DNA of 64,000 bases from Arachnopeziza araneosa (taxonomy: Eukaryota > Ascomycota > Leotiomycetes > Helotiales > Arachnopezizaceae), in assembly GCA_003988855.1 (NCBI GenBank), contig QYAI01000100.1:1-64000 (forward strand), read 5' to 3'. The translations under genes were made by a program, and so were the position numbers. This document shows, piece after piece, positions 45,541-58,118 of the stretch. The notes under the pieces are model-generated. The model was not told where the DNA came from. It ran no database searches and saw only the letters and a list, made by a program, of their open reading frames with translations. Within the stretch, counting starts at the first letter, position 1, and each line of letters opens with the position of its first letter.

Positions 45541-48500
45541 ATGGGAGATGTTCAGAAGCCAGAAGGAAGGAGGCGAGACTTCATACGCGACAAGGTTAGG
45601 AACACCATAGAGATCCAACGGCCTTTGACTCCTCCACCTCCACCTACAATGCCGGGCCACCCAGCATATGATGGTGATAGTTCACACCCCATTGTCGCTC
45701 TCCCCTCATCTCAGAAGCCAAATATTGTTGTCAGGCTACCTCCTACTGTTCTCGCTCCAGCTGGCCCATCTTCTCCTTCTCTCCAGGCTACAGAGCCAAA
45801 GAACAATGGACCCTTGCTTGGGCAAAACGATGTAGAGGTGATCAAGAGCTTTTTGACCAGTAAAGGAGAAATGAAATCACCCCAAAGGTTCACATCAGAC
45901 AAGGAAGAAGAATTATTAGAACTCAAGAAGTTTGTCGAGTCCTTCAAACTGCCCACGCCAATGCCACCAGACAGGGAAAAAGCTAGATCTTGAGACGATG
46001 GAAGGCATCGGAGAAGACGACGAGAAAGTATTTGCCCCTCCCGAAGCATCCGTAGCGCCCACAACAGAGGGAATATACAAGGGAGACAACGTCTCGATGA
46101 TTTCCCAAGGATCTACCAACCATACCCCTGAGCAAAGGAGCGACGTGGTTGCGAGATTTTCTCGGGTGGTAATCAGGAGTCTGAAAAGCAACTCGAACTT
46201 CTATTCCGCTAGCGACTCTTCACGACAACATGTCTTGCCCCATCTGAGATCGGCTATCAAAACATTCGTAGAAATGGCTCAAGTTGATCAATCGACGACA
46301 AATCAAGCCAGAGCCATGAAGATGGTGCGGAGGCTACGATCCGAAATTTCCCGGAAACTGCAAGACTCCGTGTTGAACATTGCTCAAAACACAGAGAAAG
46401 AGCGCATACCTATCAATCTTGGAGAAAATACCAAACAAATGAATTTTTCTGATATTATCAGCCGTTGGAACCCTGCCTTGATTGGTGAGGGTCATACCAC
46501 TCCCGTTTATCACGAGAAACAGGCTCAATCCGAGCGAAATTTGAAGTCAGAGATGAACTTTAGCATTCTTGCAAGAACAAACAGCTTTACAGAGTCACGA
46601 GAGTCACAAGAGTTGGACCTGCTTGAAAATAACACCGCTGGGTTGTATGGGGATTCTATTGATCCTGCAGAGATCTTAAAGCAGTTCACAGAGCAGCCAG
46701 CATTCAATGCTTTTGTCAAGACGACAGAGCAGCTTTTTGAGCAATATTACTGTCAGAAAATGGATTTAATTCGCCACCGAGTGTCGCTGGCGCTTCGACG
46801 TTCTTCGGCTAGACGCGGCCAGTACCAACTATCGAGCGGTCTTCTCCAAGCTGTCTTCAATGTTGACTGGAACCTGAAAGACTTTCTGAACACCAACTAC
46901 GATGCTGGCATTCACCAAAAACTTGATCAAATCTTAACTGTTACAGGTCTGACAGATAATGCGAGACTATGCTCAGTAGGCGATTACTTTAGGTGGTGCT
47001 GGCCGAAATATAAGGTCCAATTACTACAGGCTATAGAAATCGCGCTACCTGCTGAGAGTGGGCGAACATTTCAACAGCCATCCGGTTGTTCAACATCAGA
47101 GTCTGTGACAGTAGATTCAACGCTGAGGTTTGTCACAGCGACCGGGATTGAGGACTTTCTCGTTTCAGTTGGTCAACAAATTTCATGGCTTGCAGCAGTT
47201 TGTCAACAGAAACAGGGCCATCTTGTCTGTGCCTACGTGGGTTTTTTGAAGAAAGTGATTCTAGATTTTCCAACCCTGCAACCTTCGACATCAGCGTGAA
47301 ACTGGAAGCTCCTTCCACAGCAGACTGTACAAACTGCTGGAATATGATTGTGGGACCAGCAATCTTAGCTATGGAATTTCCGATCCCTGATCGCAAAAAT
47401 GACGAGCAAGGCACCGCTGAGTACAATTACTTGGCTGTGGAATACTCCACAGCCGGCAAGCCTTCCAAGTAAGCCCAAATAGATAAGTTGACATTTGGCT
47501 TCAGTCAATGGGGCACATTCACAGCCGATATCACATTTGGCAAGAATTATGGCTTTCAATTCCAAAGAGCAGACGATTATGATTCCCTCCTGGATGACGC
47601 CAAGAGTACGCATATCATCTTGCATGATACGAGGCATAGACGTGTGTTCCAGACCGACGCGGAGAATCTCATGCTCCACATCCTACATCATCGAAGAAAT
47701 CGAAGCACATCCACGTTCGAAATCTCTACAAAAGGTGAAAACGCGCAAGACTTACTATTCGCGAATCCTAACCGACGAGCCAGATCAACCCGAGAAATCA
47801 TGATTGGCAATGCTGAGAGGGTCTTCTCTGTTAGGCGTCAATTTTCGAGTTCCATGCCAAAGAATGTCCTCTTCAAGGATGAGGTGAAGCTTCTCTGGAC
47901 TACCATAGATGGATTATGGGCTTATAGTTATAGGGAAGAAAGTACCAAGTCATCTCTGAAGCTGAGTCTCGATCTTGGGCAGGCTGTGTCTGGATGGGAA
48001 TATATGGATTTAGTACAGAATACGAAGCACCTGGACCCTAAATCAATTGATCTGCAAAAAAAAGCGGAAAGTGGAACCACTACTCCAAGGATATCAAAGC
48101 CGTCAATCTTTTTGGAGCCGAATTTGGAAATGTCCTTGAACCAGTAGCACCAGATGTTTTATGCCCAAATTTTACGTCTCTTCCAAAAGATGAATGCTAC
48201 TTGGCTGTCCGAGTTGATACTCTGGAGGGACTTTTCGCTCGGCAAGGTTCATTACAGAATCAGAGAAGGCTGACAAACTCGGGGTTTGCTCTACAAGGAC
48301 CGAAACAACCATTCAATTCCTGCAATCCAAGAATCCGCACTTCTATCGAGGAATGCAGATCCCAGCACATAGCGTGTCTTGTCAGCCAGTCGGCCTCAGA
48401 AAAAATCACGTACGGATACCTTTCGAGAACCATCGAGACAGAGCAATCATCATCGGCGGGACCAGAAATGGATTCTTATTCAATGCTCTCCACAGGTAAC

Positions 48501-49084
48501 CAGCTCATGAGAACGAACAGCAGCCGCGCAAACACAAACAGGAACAACAGCAGGCCACATCTCCTGCACAATCTTGTCATAACGTAGAAGATTCACGTCT
48601 TCCTATCTGGACAGATCAAACCCTTGAACCTAGTCCGGCAGCGAAAATTAGCCGAGGAATAAACTCGCCATTGGATTCCTATCATAATTTTACGTCCAAC
48701 GGCGATTCCTCTATGTCATCCACTGCTAGCAGCGGGCCTTGGAGCACATTTTCTTCCCAAATTCAGGTCTCTAGAGTCACATCTGGTTCCTCCCTGGGCA
48801 GCAACGTTTCTCAAAAGTCAAACTTGGCTGCACTCCCAGCCAAAACCTGGAGCAACACAGCGGTGTCCGGATCATCGCCTACGTGTCCTGGGATTTACCG
48901 GAGTCGGGGGCACAGGATCTCGGAATTTCAGCCTAGGAAGGATGGACAACCTGTGAGAGCAGCTCGACAGAACAGACTGCAGCAGAATGCAGCCCCACTA
49001 TCTCACGAAGTGCTACCTATTAGCGGGCGCAAAACACCGCCTGGGCGTAGTACTAGCAATCTCGCAGCTACTTCTCACAGATAA
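45541..49084 (+). pseudogene. Large decayed gene of a fungal uncharacterised family
   Basis: Protein-like sequence runs for 3.5 kb through changing frames. The ATG at 45541 (MGDVQKPEGRR) leads to a TGA at 45991. Near the A5 run at 45979 the frame shifts and continues to 47299. It shifts again to a frame carrying CTNCWNMIVGPAILAMEFPIPDRKN, with an in-frame TAA at 47470-47472. Coding-like sequence goes on to about 48147, then in yet another frame (LFGAEFGNVLEP, LCPNFTSLPKDECYLAVRVDTLE) to about 48590, then a Ser-rich segment to 49084. The FPIPDRKN and LPKDECYLAV stretches resemble conserved blocks I associate with large uncharacterised filamentous-fungal proteins; that link is from memory. With three or more disruptions it is not functional. 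Confidence 0.6.
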
Positions 49085-49585
49085 GGGCTAATTTGCCGAT
49101 AAATGACCAAAACATACCTCAAATGCCTGTGAGAAGACAACCAAACTTCGAAACTCTCTCCTCGAAGTAATTCAAATTAGATAAGGCGTCGTCAGTCAAA
49201 TGAGAAGAGGCGAGATCAAAGCTTGTAGCCAATTAGCGGCCGGCAACAACTCGTGTAGCACTCAAAACGGACGAGACTACCCAGTAGTGGTAGGTTTAAA
49301 ACAAAGTTAGATGTAGGCTTTATTTACCTTATATATCCTTCGTTTACATTTTGAGGGCTAGGATAGCAATTTGTTGGGTTATGGGCCGAGGAAATTGGTC
49401 GCGTAACTTGTTCCACTATAAATCACTCTCTTTAATCAAAGGCATAACTTATAGTTGCAACATCTCAAAGTTCTAGTAGAGAAGCCATTAAATCCTTGCT
49501 CTGACTTGCGGCGGATCAGTGGAGGTGGGTTCAAGTCAATTTTATTTATTGATAGCAATGCTTCGCCCTATACATTAATATGTCT
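49085..49585. other. Intergenic region
   Basis: No gene is seen over 500 bp; it contains the 3' flank of the chitinase gene. Confidence 0.4.
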
Positions 49586-52500
49586 CTACAATCCCGTGAC
49601 TCTTGGTTGCACCAGTACCCTATGAATATCGCTCCCAGCAGAAGCGCCGCCCGTTGGAGTAGCAAAAAATCCGGCCGCTACCTGTGTCGTGGATGCCACC
49701 GTCTGAGCAGATGGCGCCGTCGCCGTCGGCTGGACAACGACCGCCGTCTCTATGCCCAGAGCACGCATCTCTTCCTCGCAGTCGGGCAAACTGCATCGCA
49801 GAATGCCCAAGTTCTCCTGCAGCTCGGCATCCGTGAGACGTCGGCTCCGGTTCCCGTCGTTGTACACCCACGCGTCAGGATCCAGGTCGTGCGCGTCCTC
49901 ATCGCGTTTCCTAAAGCCGGCCTGCGAGAAATGGCCTTCTGCCGCCGCTGCATCCAGCACATCCTGCGGGATGAGGCCCGGGTAGTTTCTCTTGCCGTAC
50001 CGGGCTTCGTTTACGTGCCCCAGGTAGTACGGATCATCCGTGAGCAGGGCGAAACCCGGATCTTCCACGAGATTCTCGGGCCAGCACGGGTTGACTTGCA
50101 AACCTGCCACGCCGTCCGGATCCCGCACATCGGCGTCGAATTCGATGATGACTCGGCTGCGGGTGGTTTCCGCGGTATAATGATAGACACTTCGTTTCAA
50201 CCCATCGACGATGCGATCGCTGATATATCGCGCGTTCAAGGTCCCGACGGGCAGCTTGCCTTGGTCGTTGAATCGACAGAAGCCCAATCGAAAGATGGAG
50301 GATCCGGCACCTCCGTTCTGCGAGCCGGGATTAAAGCGGATATATTGCTTGGGTGTCAGCGAGCCTTGATTGAATGCTGCAGGTGGATATTCGTCTGCTT
50401 CACAACCTACTCCAGCTGCTTGCATCCAGCCGTCGATCCTGGTAGGGTTTGATGTTAGCATTATTGCTGATGTGTGTACGATAGCAAGGGATTCAAAAGT
50501 TCTTACCAATCTGAGTTATGGTCCGCGTACCACCTGTCTCTCCATGGGCGGTCCGGTTGCCAGTAGGTTGTGGTAGGACACGTCAAAGTCCTGTAGCCAG
50601 GCTGATGGTTGATAACAGAGCTATAGCTGAAAATCACAAATCGGGTCAGCATTGTATTGTCTAGATATCAAAAAGCTGCTAGAGTACATCCATTCATAGA
50701 GATGCACGAGTATACGTACTGTAGGCATGCTTGTAACCAAGGTTTAATGCCGCCAGCTTGGACACCCAGGCCTCGGCAGGTCGAAGTAATCGCAGGTGGG
50801 CTGATGGTTTCTGAGGCAATGCTCTCATAGATAGGAGGCCCAGTACGCTGTGGTCTCCCACAGTTATCATCATCCGCTCGCTTGCACTGCGCTGAGCTCG
50901 TGGGCAGCGAGCTGTGGCTCGACGTCGGCGGTCTGGTCGAGACGGGTTCCGTCTTCTTGTCCAGGGAGAGTGACTTTTCCTTGCCAAAGACTTTGAACTC
51001 GGCCTTGCCTTCTTTTTCGATTTCCTTGGTGCAAAGATTGATTAGTTCGGGAGTGGCGGCAATTTCCGCCGCGTCTGCTATCCAACCTGAGGGAAAGATA
51101 GTGTAAGTAGGTGAGCCTCTTGAACAGAACCAAGCAAACACTATCGAGGTCAACGAAACTTACCGACGATGGGAATGAGATCTTCGACGAGTTCCAACGG
51201 TGCCAGCAGTGCCGGAACCGCAATTCGGCAGAAAGCCTTGGCTGCAATGTCGAGTGCCAACTGCTCAGCCGCCGCCTCAGCTGCATCTTTTGCGGCATCG
51301 GCAGCCTGTTGCTCAAGTTCCGCTTTGGTTGGCGGTGGCTTGAACCCGGAGCAGCAGTAGGATTGTAGGCCACCGTTGCATGTTTGGTCCTTATTCCCGC
51401 TGTGGTTATTCGTATCAGTGACGAGTTCCGTTTCGCCGTCTGCACAACCCGAGATGCATGATAATCCAACACCACGGTATCCGCGCCACTGACACTTGCC
51501 CATAGTAGTTCCATCATTGCAACATAGATTCCGGTATTGTTTGCTAGGACAGCGGTTGCTATAGATTGGTCAGTTCGAGTGCTCAAGAGGACGGACAAGT
51601 TCTGGTAAAAGTGCTTGGTACTACTACTCACTTGGTAGACAGCTGGCCAGGCTGCCCGTTCATCTGGGCAACCCTATTAGTACCTTTCTTGCACGATGCA
51701 TTGCAGTCGGTAGAGTAGCACGTCAATTTAGCCGCCTGGTCCGCAGAAGCTTGGCTGGCGCTATCTTGTTGATCCGATGTAACACCAGAAGCGAGGTTGT
51801 TCCCTAGTGAAGATTGGTCTTTCTGGTCTATTGCCCATACCATCATTCCACCAAGACATCGGTCGTTGGCGAATTGCTTTGAGAGTTAAAGGTCAGCGAA
51901 CTTCCGTCCCTCTTCTGTACTTGAGAAGACTCACCTTTTTTTGTGTAAAAGTATCGTCGTCATCGTACGACACCCACTGGTTACTATCCCAGGTAATCCA
52001 TTTCACCCCAGCAGTCTTATCCCAGACGGGAGTTAGCTTGTTCTGGGTGATGATATCGGAGATCTCCTGGTCATCGAGAATACCCGCTGTTCCAGAGCAC
52101 GGCCCAGCATTGGCTCCACCGCTGAACTCGCAGACTCCATTTGGCGTGTTACACGATGCATCCTTCAACGTGAAAGAGCGCCCGTACTATCTACGCTTTA
52201 GTCCAACTGAAATGCACAACCATCTGGGTACAAAACAAACTCACCCATCCTTGCCCAAGAACGACTTTGGAAGCAGCCACGCCGGCTCGCCACAAGAGTC
52301 CGAGTCCCAGGTCGATCTCTGTCAAGTTCGTGTGAGGCGCAATATAAGGGCCAACAAACTGCGAATCAGCATCCCACGTGCCGTGGAGGTCGTAAGACAT
52401 GAGATTAAACCTGCACATCGTCGTCAGTAACTGCAGCTCTCAAGAAGAAGCAACGGCGAAACAAACCAGTCCACATAATCCTGCATTGCATTGACATCGA

Positions 52501-53660
52501 AATGTTGCAGGTACCAAAAGCTGGTCGGTAACGTGACCGTGAGGCCTTTGGAACCAAAACTCTGCTTCATTTCCTTCACTAACGTCACGAAATTTGCAGT
52601 ATCTGCTGTTACGCCACCGCGGTCATCTGCACCGGGATATTCCTACAGCTTGTTAGATGATGAAATTATCGGCATTCTGTCAGACCAGTGCGAGACTGTG
52701 GGTACCTACCCAATCGAGGTCCACCCCGTCGAAGCCATACGTATTCATAAACGACAAGACCCCTTGGATAAACTGTTGGCGATTCGCGGCCGAACTAGCC
52801 ATGGTGGAAAAGGCTTGCCTTGTTGGCCCAGGATCCGTAAAGGACCACCCACCGACAGAGATAAACGCCTGCAAGCCGCTGTACTTGTCCTTCAAAGCAG
52901 TGAAGCGGTGATACAACGTGGCCGAGTTGGTATCCATGGGCGCTATTTGGAACGTGCTGGGGTCAAAGAAGGCAAATGCAAAGTTGACATGCGTGAAGCC
53001 GGCCAAATTGAGATCTTCTGGTTGCACCTTTTGGCGAGGTCAGAGAGACGGAGGAGATGAGTTGTTTCCGAAAAGAGGCAACTTACACTTTGACATTTTC
53101 TGGTCGATGCCCACGATTCATAATATCCTACAGTGCGCTTGTTTACAGCCGAACTTGAACAGGAGGGTTTGGGTGCATCGCCACATGATCCAAATCCTGC
53201 CTGACATCCCGTGTTGCAGAAATCAGAGGTACTACCGCAAAACCTAGAAGGAGAAATGGGTCAGCATTTATTTGTCCTCGAGCTTAGGAGTGAGATATAT
53301 CTTCCAATTCCTCTCTTTTCACCTCACTTACCCAAACTCAGAGCAGCAGACATTCAGAGGGCAATTCTGCAATCCAGGCGCACCGTATTGGCCACACGCA
53401 GCTTTCGCATTACAATTCGATGCGCATCCTGTACCGCACTCAGTTGGCGAGTATCCGCAGAGTCCATTGCTCCCACAACAAGCGCCGTTCGGACATGGCG
53501 TCGACGGATTGCACGTCCCGATGGGCAGAGCGCGAGGAACAAGAGAAAAGTTGGGATTGGGAGAGCGAGCCTCGATAGGAGATGCTTTGGTCAAGGCACT
53601 TAGGGTTGTCACGGCAAGCAGAATGTTCTTGACGAAGGATAGGACGACCATCGTGGTCAT
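49586..53660 (-). CDS. Killer-toxin-like GH18 chitinase with chitin-binding and C-terminal nuclease-like domains
   Basis: This is an 1125-residue secreted protein in 11 minus-strand exons: 53332-53660, 53087-53243, 52710-53027, 52467-52642, 52245-52410, 51935-52186, 51632-51876, 51164-51558, 50720-51086, 50507-50626 and 49586-50438. All phases agree. A signal peptide covers about residues 1-25. Cys-rich hevein-type chitin-binding modules lie at about 49-145 (CCGSNGLCG, CCSEFGFCG). The GH18 barrel spans about 150-540 with FISVGGWSF and DGVDLDWE; the catalytic Glu269 is the first residue after an intron. A Cys-rich segment follows, then a C-terminal region from about 820 with CEADEYPPA and YIRFNPGSQNGGAG, resembling NucA/NucB-type nuclease modules. 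Chitinase activity is predicted from intact residues. The gene is divergent to a multi-LysM gene. Confidence 0.93.
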
Positions 53661-54531
53661 TCATGGGCAGGGCAAGCAGCACTGCGCAAGAATGTCGGTT
53701 GGTCAGTGGACGAAGAGTTCACTTGCACTTCCCACGATCGAGGTCCAAGGGGATGATGATATCCAAACTGGCCGTCTCAACATATCCGGATGCACGGCGA
53801 ACAAAAAGCCTCGCTCTGCTTACCGTGCCCCGCTGGAAAAGCCTCACCTCATCTTAAGATGTAGATCCATGGTGTTGTAGAGTGATGGCGAGGTGGGCAC
53901 CTTTTCCGCCTAAATTCCTGCTTTGGGAAGCTATCTCGATCGGGAGGCCCAAGGTAGCATCGAGCACAGTAAGCGCCGAGCATTTGACATAAATCTCCAA
54001 TAAATATCCCTAGCTGAGCAGCGGGGCCACCCGGAAGTACTCTAATTTTTCTTACGAATACTAGGGGCGACATGTATTCAATCAATGTATTAAGGGTCAG
54101 CCAATATAACCCGTGAGCGAGCAGGCGGGAGAGAGGCTGTTAGATGGGATGATGATGGCCCCTCAGTCTATAAACGCCTGGGGTGAGGCATGTTCAAGCT
54201 TTCTGCGGGCACCTCATACAACGCTGACTGCGTTCCACTTACTCGTCAGATCTGACCAAATCGCCTCCGAGGCTGCCCTAAACGCCTTTCCCGTCCCGTT
54301 CTTCTCTCTCATCTGATACACACATGCACACCATCTGTGCGGGAAATAAAATTATTTTACGACTTGAAGGCTTCTCTCGGGTGTGAGCTTGCCCAAGGGG
54401 TCAACAGCAACTCCCCAGGTGTTATTCGATCCCTTTTTACATGACTTAATCTATACCCGTCGTTTTCTGGTTTCCAAGAGCCCTTTTTTCAGCTACTGTT
54501 CTTTCTCTCTCTCTCGCTTATCTCATGAGAC
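53661..54531. promoter_or_regulatory. Shared divergent promoter of chitinase and LysM genes
   Basis: These 871 bp separate the two start codons and contain no credible gene. A C/T-rich run (ctctctctctc) at about 54503-54516 lies just upstream of the LysM start. The arrangement predicts co-expression of the two secreted chitin-targeting proteins. Confidence 0.6.
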
Positions 54532-57500
54532 ATGGCGGCAATACCATTTCTCGTCAGATTTTGGCTTGCGGTTTTTGCTGCTATGGCCGCGGCTCAAGAT
54601 GCGACTGTCTCCTTCAACATGTTTCCGGCGATTGATGCCGCAAGCCTCGCTGCCAACATAGGATGGTCGACCGCCTGCGTTATAGCCATGTAAGTTTCCG
54701 CCAAGAAGCATATGCATGAGTGCTCACAGCGGCTCCAGGAACGCAACATTGGACTGCGATCCAACCCTCTATCGGATGGCGGGACAAATTGACATGTATT
54801 TCTGGTCTGAAGACAACCTTACTTCGTTGTGCACTGAGAGCTGCCTCTCTAACAGCAGTACTTGGGTCGGCGACGTGGGAGATGCTTGTGAGGGCCAGAC
54901 GTACAATGTCGGCGGCAAGCTGGCGCCGGTAGATACCGTCGCGCTTCGCTTCACCGAGGGCGTCACGATGGCATGTCTGTTGTCCGAGTAAGTGTCTGAA
55001 GGAGATGTCTCGTGAATTTCGAGCTGGTCTAATCCCACACACGCATTAGCGATCTACCCCTTGTTTTTACTGGCAATACGACCCTCAATGAGGACAGCCT
55101 GACCGGTGACGATCTCGCCAACCCCAATTCAACTGCTCAGACAAACTCCACGACAGGCGATCCCCTTTTCGAGTATGATATTCGGAGAGGAAACTCTTCC
55201 TTCCCTTTGCTTCTTTACTGCATTCCCCCTTGCATATCTCCTGTATCTAAAGGAATTCACTGATCCGTCTGAACAGCCCAAACGATATTGCGCCCCCTAG
55301 TAACGAGACCGACTCGCTGGACGTACTCAATATCACTGACCCGGCCTATTATAACCAAGGACCCACCTGGTGCTACCTGGAATCTCAAAACTGGACTGGA
55401 GTGGATGTCGACGAGCCAGACTGCGTTGCCAACTCACTCAACGTCTTCTGCACAGATGCCACTGCGATGACCAGAATGGTACGCCCGCGTTTCTCCAACG
55501 ACCATGACCGACCATGCTAATTGTAGCTTCTAGGCGAACTTGTACTATGATACTACCGTAAGCAATACTCTACCTACCTCGTATAGTACCTAAGCACGTG
55601 GGGCATGCGATACCTAAGGATTAACACTTCAGAATAGCTTTGTAGCCCTTGCTTTCTCATAGTCATGTGGTATCGCGTCAACTCGCTCTTCCTCCCAGAC
55701 ACCGACTACTCGGACTACCTGATTGAGCAATACCAAGACATCCAAGACATATGTCAAGTCACCCTGCCAGACTCCCTCATCCGCGCTCTGCCAGGCTACG
55801 ACATAGCCCCTAACATAACCATTCTCGCACCAGGAACCGATCCAGCCAATAACTCAACTGCTCCCAGCTACAACTCTAGCAATTGTTCTAGCCAGACTCT
55901 ATCGCCCAGTAGTGCTGGTTGTGCCAGTCTGTCGCAGGAATACGGCGTCACAACCGGAGACCTGCAGGTAGCTACCGGTTCAGATGATTGCACGGTATCT
56001 GTTCAGGCGTGCGTGCCGACTGCATGTACTCTTAAGCTAGTCAACAGTGGAGATAGCTGCGACAGCCTCGCAAACGCATATTCAACGAGTGCCCTCAACG
56101 TATCGACAAGCTTATTCCTCTCCTGGAATCCGAACATCATCGGATTATGCGACAACCTCACAGCCGAGCAATACATCTGCTCCTCGTAAGCACAATCAAT
56201 CTCCCCAATTGCCCAACAAAGGGAGAAATATCCTGACCTTACTATGTTAGACCACCAGGCGGCGCATACACGCTCCCACCCCCGATTAACGGCACCAACA
56301 CAGACGCATCCGGTCAAGACCGCGGCGGCCAAGGTCCCGGCGGAGTTGTTCCCACCGTAAACAGCACTGCCGCGGCGCCAACACAACCGGGCATATCGTC
56401 CAATTGTACTTTATTCGCGTATGCGAGTCCCGGAGACACTTGTTTCGGGTTTACGCAATCATTCAGTATCAGCATGGCTGACTTCACTACTTGTAAGTGT
56501 CCTCGCCCGTTTAGGACTTTCTTGTGGAAGAGATCATGTTGCTGATGAACCGATTCTTGTGGATAGGGAATCCCGTGTTAGGATATCCAGATGGCCATAA
56601 TTGCACCACGATGTTCTGGGCCCAGTTCGTACACCCTTCTCCTATTCCACTCCACTCCATTTCGATTCCATTGAGAGAACAAACGAATCTGCTGGCTAAA
56701 CTCAAATCACAGGTACGATTACTGTGTACAAGTCTCCGGCGGTAGTAGTAGCACCAGCACATCAATCCCGCCCACATCAACGAGCACACTCCCCTACCCC
56801 ACACAAAGCGGCATCATCTCCACCTGCAACAAATTCAGCAATGCTGTGAGTGGTGATACCTGCGGCGGGTTCGCAACCAAGAACAGCATCACCACCGCCC
56901 AACTCTACGCCTGGAATCCGGTCCTCGGAACCAGCGGGCAGAATTGCGCCACACTGTTCCAAGCCAATGTGGATTACTGCGTTGGCGTATCGTCATCATC
57001 ACCAACCACAACAACAACAACATCACTCCCCTATCCCACTCAGAGCGGCATCATCTCTACCTGCAACAAATTCAACAATGCCGTTAGTGGGGACACCTGC
57101 GGCGGGTTCGCAACCAAGAACAGCATCACCACCGCCCAACTCTACACCTGGAATCCTATCCTTGGAACCAGTGGGCAGAATTGCGCCACGCTGTTCGAAG
57201 CCAATGTGGATTATTGCATTGGTGTGAGTTCTTCGGGGGTGAGTCAACCGACGACCACGACAAGTTCGGTGATTCCGACACAGAGTGGAATTGCGGCCAA
57301 TTGTAATAAGATTGTGGTGGCGCAGAGTGGGGATTATTGTTTCTTGTTTGCGCAGGAGAATAGTATGCTTTCCCCCTCCCTCTTCCACTGTTCCCCTCTC
57401 TCCCCGGCCTGCTCCGCTGACAGATATGGATAGATATTACGACTGCACAATTATACGCTTGGTATGTGTTTCTTTCCTCCTTCGCGGATAGGGCTTTCTA

Positions 57501-57666
57501 CCTTTGATGCTGTAGCCCCGATCTGTTTAGATTCTTTCCCCCCTTTTTTCCTGAAAATTACTAACGAGAGGATTTGTGCAGGAATCCGGTCTTAGGTGCC
57601 AATGGAGAAAACTGTTCGACATTGTTCCAGGCTAACGAGGGCTATTGCGTCTCTGTATCTTCTTAA
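54532..57666 (+). CDS. Secreted multi-LysM protein
   Basis: This is a 788-residue protein in 11 exons: 54532-54689, 54739-54987, 55050-55172, 55277-55478, 55534-55557, 55638-56185, 56251-56492, 56567-56624, 56713-57362, 57434-57461 and 57582-57666. All phases agree, including a 24-nt exon. The signal peptide ends in AAAQ (about residue 22). A Cys-rich N-terminal domain of about 280 residues follows (LPGTWCYLE-like, CSPCFLIVMWYRVNS). Then come five or six LysM modules, seen as SGDTC...ITTAQLYAWNPVLG...NCATLFQANVDYCVGV and variants, with Ser/Thr linkers between them. LysM modules bind chitin oligomers. There is no catalytic domain. The gene is head-to-head with the GH18 chitinase, a known fungal pairing; roles in binding own or foreign chitin are inferred. 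Confidence 0.93.
56786..57250 (+). repeat. Tandem duplication of a 237-bp LysM unit
   Basis: The unit with ctgcaacaaattca at 56823 recurs at 57060. Long identical stretches (for example gggttcgcaaccaagaacag) and only scattered, mainly synonymous, differences show a recent duplication of one LysM module with its linker. Confidence 0.95.
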
Positions 57667-58118
57667 AGCAGGGTGTGATTCTGTATGTCAAGGGTAAAGT
57701 GATAAATAAATGATTTTATTCCTAGGCTTTGAGATAAGCTTTTATTGCTCGAGTTGAAGAAAGTTACGCGTGCGTTTTTTAACTTGGGATCACTGGTTCC
57801 AATAGCTGTGGCCGCTCGAACTTTCATGACTCGTTAGCAAGGGATTTTATATTTGCTAGGAAAGTTGATAATTCAAGAGTTGTATTGGAAGAAGAGCCGA
57901 GGTGGGTATACAGTGAAACATAAATAGCCTTAAACAAATGATAGATTCAACTTTTTAAGTACGAGACGATATGTAATCAAACATTTCGCGTACGTCTCCA
58001 TGAATTAAGAGTAGAATCAGGGGGACAGGAGCATGAAAGATAACGCACCTGGAGTCAGGAACATGAGTATGAGTATGAATGGCAGAGTCATGTTTTCAGA
58101 TTTGCTCGATGATTATTC
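57667..58118. other. Intergenic region (convergent)
   Basis: No gene is seen between the LysM gene and the next minus-strand gene. Confidence 0.4.

Noticed and set aside
55558..55664. Apparent frameshift in the LysM gene near 55660
   Set aside because: Using the acceptor at 55637 gives CSPCFLIVMWYRVNS in frame, so no disruption is needed.
57285..57491. ORF overlapping the end of the LysM gene
   Set aside because: It is a frame shadow; splicing at 57363-57433 and 57462-57581 explains the sequence fully.
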